Part shown: positions 12,226 through 13,854 of the stretch, piece after piece
How the letters are laid out: each line of letters opens with the position of its first letter
Numbering within the stretch: the stretch's first letter is position 1
Source: Rhodocyclaceae bacterium
GTDB taxonomy: Bacteria > Pseudomonadota > Gammaproteobacteria > Burkholderiales > Rhodocyclaceae
Length of the DNA: 13,854 nucleotides
Direction: 5' to 3'
Assembly (NCBI GenBank): GCA_018262875.1
Contig: JADFDL010000021.1
Coordinates: 1 to 13,854 of the forward strand
The notes under the pieces: generated by a model
Databases searched by the model: none
Seen by the model: only the letters and a program-made list of their open reading frames with translations
Told to the model about the DNA's origin: nothing
Program-made: the position numbers and the translations under genes

Positions 12226-12543
12226 CTAGGCCACTTCCATGTCGAGGTAGACGCCGCGCTCCGCAGCGTCGGCCTCTACCTTCGTTACGTACTCGCCGAA
12301 CTCCGTAGACTCAAGCTGCGCCGTCGAGCGCGGGATCGTCAGCACCTTCCCATTGGGCAGCGCAACGTCATCGCAGCCGAGAAAGCGCGACTTGTAGTAG
12401 ATGTGCATTTGGTCCGCGCTATACGTTTTCCCGCCCGGCCTGAGCTTCGCCGCGATGGTGTGCAGCAGCAGCCAATAGCGGGCATTGGCCGGGTTGCTGC
12501 GCCGCTCGCGCCGGCCACAGGTGGGGCAACGCTTCGCGGTCAC
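12226..12543 (-). CDS. NinB-like recombination protein with N-terminal CxxC motif
   Basis: 105 residues from GTG 12543, overlapping the ERF stop as GTGA. Residues 6-9 are CPTC. The NinB (lambda Orf)-like part starts at about residue 16: SNPANARYWLLLHTIAAKLR, a central YYKSRFLGCDDVALPNGK, and a closing PRSTAQLESTEFGEYV, EADAAERGV. The NARYW / RST / EF-E / ERGV spacing is what NinB-family proteins show. In lambda, Orf binds single-stranded DNA and SSB and helps RecF-type recombination. The CxxC pair at the N-terminus replaces the family's usual leading beta strands, so the protein is shorter than lambda Orf (about 146 residues). Function by analogy. Confidence 0.68.
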   Translation of the reverse strand: MTAKRCPTCGRRERRSNPANARYWLLLHTIAAKLRPGGKTYSADQMHIYYKSRFLGCDDVALPNGKVLTIPRSTAQLESTEFGEYVTKVEADAAERGVYLDMEVA

Positions 12544-13211
12544 GCTTGGCTCGCCAGCGCGGCCTGCGGCTTGCCGCGCTTGATCGCGGAGCGCACATCA
12601 GACGGGAGCAAGGCCCACAGCGCCATCTTCTGCTCGGCGTCGAAGTGGCGGGACTCCACGTAGTCATAGACGTTCGTTCCGGCCGCGTGCAGCTTCTTGA
12701 TCTCGGTAGCCTCGGAGCGGAGGTAGTCTTGTTCTTCCTCCGTCATCATGTTGAGCGCCTCGCGGTTAACGTCTGCCCCATTCATCGCGCCGGGAAGCAC
12801 CTGTTTCGCGGTCGGGCGGGCGGCGGCGGCGGCGTTGCCGTCGTCGTCCTCGGGGGCCACGCCGACGGCGGCGGCGAGCGCGTACCGGCGGGCGTAGGTG
12901 ATCGCCGACCCGTACCCCTGCGCGTCGGCCTTCATAACCGGCACCAGCAGCTCGCCCTCGATCCATTCGCCCGACGAGTGCAGCAGGCGCGTTTCGACAA
13001 TCACGACATCTTCGGGCCTCGCCCGCGTCATCTGGACGACGGCGATCCCGTTGCTCGTCAGCGCGTCCCGGCACGCTTCCCAAATGCTGGCGAGGTCGGC
13101 GTACTTGCTGCGGAAATGCGGGTTGGTCGAGTCCTTCTTGGCCCCGGCCATCGTCGCCTGTGCCTTCGCCAGCGCGGTCGCCAGTTCCTTGATGCTATCG
13201 CTCGTTTTCAC
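12540..13211 (-). CDS. erf: ERF-family single-strand annealing protein
   Basis: 223 residues from GTG 13211; starting there gives the family's typical opening (SIKELATALAKAQATMAGAK), so later ATGs are less likely. Hallmarks are KDSTNPHFRSKYADLASIWE (26-45), NGIAVVQ (54-60), strands VIVETRLLHSSGEWIEGELL (70-89) and the diagnostic GSAITYARRYALAAAVGV (101-118) followed by EDDDGN. P22 Erf and relatives anneal complementary single strands and circularise the incoming genome. The rest (about 135-223) is variable with a helical, basic end. Its start overlaps the upstream gene by 17 bases. It heads the recombination cluster with NinB-like, SSB-tip and Ref-like genes. Confidence 0.92.
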   Translation of the reverse strand: MKTSDSIKELATALAKAQATMAGAKKDSTNPHFRSKYADLASIWEACRDALTSNGIAVVQMTRARPEDVVIVETRLLHSSGEWIEGELLVPVMKADAQGYGSAITYARRYALAAAVGVAPEDDDGNAAAAARPTAKQVLPGAMNGADVNREALNMMTEEEQDYLRSEATEIKKLHAAGTNVYDYVESRHFDAEQKMALWALLPSDVRSAIKRGKPQAALASQA

Positions 13212-13401
13212 GTTCGGCCCTCATGTCGTAGACGGTGCCATCGCCGACGGCGCGGATGAGGCTCGCCAGCGTGTCGATATCGCGCTGGCTCTGCGTCGCC
13301 GCCCACGCCTCGAACTCGCGGTCGATCCGCGCATCGTTCTCGGCGCACCATTGCTCGTATTCGTTCTCCCATTGCTGCCGGTCGTCGCGCTCGGTATCCA
13401 T
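13195..13401 (-). CDS. Acidic hypothetical early protein
   Basis: 68 residues from ATG 13401, chosen because GGAGG lies five bases upstream and the ATG overlaps the previous TAA (TAATG); a longer frame from 13428 lies inside the upstream gene. The sequence is acidic and helical (DDRQQWENEYEQWCAENDAR, IDREFEAWAATQSQRDIDTL, ASLIRAVGDGTVYDMRAERE). No known motif. The 3' end overlaps the ERF start by 17 bases, so the two are probably coupled. A small partner or regulator of the annealing protein is possible but unproven. Confidence 0.6.
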   Translation of the reverse strand: MDTERDDRQQWENEYEQWCAENDARIDREFEAWAATQSQRDIDTLASLIRAVGDGTVYDMRAERENER

Positions 13402-13604
13402 TACGCCTCCACCGTGTAAGTAGCCCACCGCTTGACCCCCTGCCGCCGTACCTTCCCGGCCCGGTGCAACTTGGTGAGCGCGCGCGTCAGGTGCCTCGGC
13501 GACATGCCGGTATAGGCCGAGATCTTGCCGCGCGAGCAGCCGGGGTTGGCGCGGATGAAGTCGAGGATGTGCTGGAACTCGTCCATCTTCTCGATTGAGT
13601 TCAT
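13401..13604 (-). CDS. Winged-helix DNA-binding protein
   Basis: 67 residues from ATG 13604 (ATGA overlap). Helix 1 is FQHILDFIRANPG. Helix 2 is SRGKISAYTGM and the recognition helix SPRHLTRALTKLHRAG. They are followed by a basic wing KVRRQGVKRWATYTV. This is the compact winged helix-turn-helix found in small regulators of the MarR/ArsR type and in phage early genes. No effector domain exists, so it probably acts on DNA alone or as a dimer. It may regulate the early operon or help replication. Another start at codon 7 cannot be ruled out. Confidence 0.68.
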   Translation of the reverse strand: MNSIEKMDEFQHILDFIRANPGCSRGKISAYTGMSPRHLTRALTKLHRAGKVRRQGVKRWATYTVEA

Positions 13605-13780
13605 CGCGCCCTCTTAGGTTGAGCCGCCGCCAGTCTCGCCGCCATGCGCTCCCTGAATGCCTGGCTGTCGGCGTGCGTGGTTGACGGGTGGTACTGCCAG
13701 CTACGGTTGAGGTAGTGCGGCGCGTCCGGCTGCCTATCGGGCTGCGCGTCGCTGGCGCGTTCGACGAGGCGGGGTTTCAT
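13601..13780 (-). CDS. Small basic hypothetical protein
   Basis: 59 residues from ATG 13780, which overlaps the stop of the gene before it as ATGA; a longer version from 13849 would run across that gene. The product is polar and basic with an aromatic centre (APHYLNRSWQYHPS) and an Arg/Ala-rich C-terminus (FRERMAARLAAAQPKRAR). No motif recognised. Operon membership is the main support. Confidence 0.5.
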   Translation of the reverse strand: MKPRLVERASDAQPDRQPDAPHYLNRSWQYHPSTTHADSQAFRERMAARLAAAQPKRAR

Positions 13781-13854
13781 GCGGTCACTCCCATGCGTGC
13801 GAATTCGTCGGCAACAAGGCGCGCAAAGCGTTCGCGTTGGGCGTCCCACGCGGC
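13777..13854 (-). CDS. C-terminal part of a gene cut by the window edge
   Basis: 25 codons open to the right edge, ending in TGA at 13777-13779 that overlaps the next ATG. The visible tail reads AAWDAQRERFARLVADEFAR, then MGVTA, a charged amphipathic helix. Start and full product lie outside the window. Confidence 0.5.
   Translation of the reverse strand, partial: AAWDAQRERFARLVADEFARMGVTA

Noticed and set aside
12546..13259. Long plus-strand ORF of 237 codons
   Set aside because: It is opposite to the confident ERF gene, has Arg/Val-rich composition typical of a shadow of GC-rich DNA, and no family features.

Overview
The window is a piece of a GC-rich, tightly packed tailed-phage (or prophage) genome. 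Its morphology is most likely short-tailed (podovirus-like) and its host a Gram-negative bacterium, probably a high-GC proteobacterium. The Gram-negative host follows from a spanin pair with the o-spanin lipoprotein gene embedded in the i-spanin gene. The short tail is inferred from an adaptor followed by a P22 gp10-like stopper/hub and a run of internal-virion/ejection-type proteins, with no tape measure, tail tube or sheath gene. Almost every gene start touches or overlaps the previous stop (ATGA, GTGA, TAATG, TAGTG), which is typical of phage operons. No host genes, tRNAs, integrase, insertion sequences or CRISPR arrays were seen.

Plus strand, 1-8925 (late structural operon): the tail end of an upstream gene; a head-tail adaptor; a beta-rich stopper/hub protein; a very glycine-rich fibre/adhesin-like protein; a GNAT-like small protein; and five consecutive internal-virion or ejection-type proteins (3559-8925). 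These five are Ala/Gly/Gln-rich, and one has a Pro-rich linker running into 23 consecutive glycines. The operon is followed by an intergenic zone (8926-9146) with a strong intrinsic terminator. In the same zone is a convincing but unproven antisense ORF for a small membrane protein, with a sigma70-like promoter pointing at it.

Plus strand, 9147-11234 (lysis cassette): a TM/coiled-coil protein, a GH24 endolysin, a small zinc-ribbon protein, a 30-codon ORF that looks like the cut-off N-terminus of an HslV-like Ntn hydrolase, a two-TM holin candidate, i-spanin with embedded o-spanin, a 38-residue single-TM microprotein and a small unknown protein.

Minus strand, 11269-13854 (early/recombination operon, reading leftward): an incomplete gene at the window edge, a small basic protein, a winged-helix protein, an acidic protein, an ERF-family single-strand annealing protein, a NinB-like protein with an N-terminal CxxC motif, a small protein ending in an SSB-like acidic tip, a Ref-like HNH nuclease, a hypothetical protein and a possible 15-codon ORF. 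Together these form a phage annealing-recombination module. The two transcription units converge at about 11235-11268, where no intrinsic terminator is visible.

The least expected items are the antisense ORF with its promoter, the truncated HslV-like reading frame in the lysis cassette, the several very short genes, and the SSB-tip protein beside ERF. Functional names rest on recognition of protein families by eye; no database search was run.
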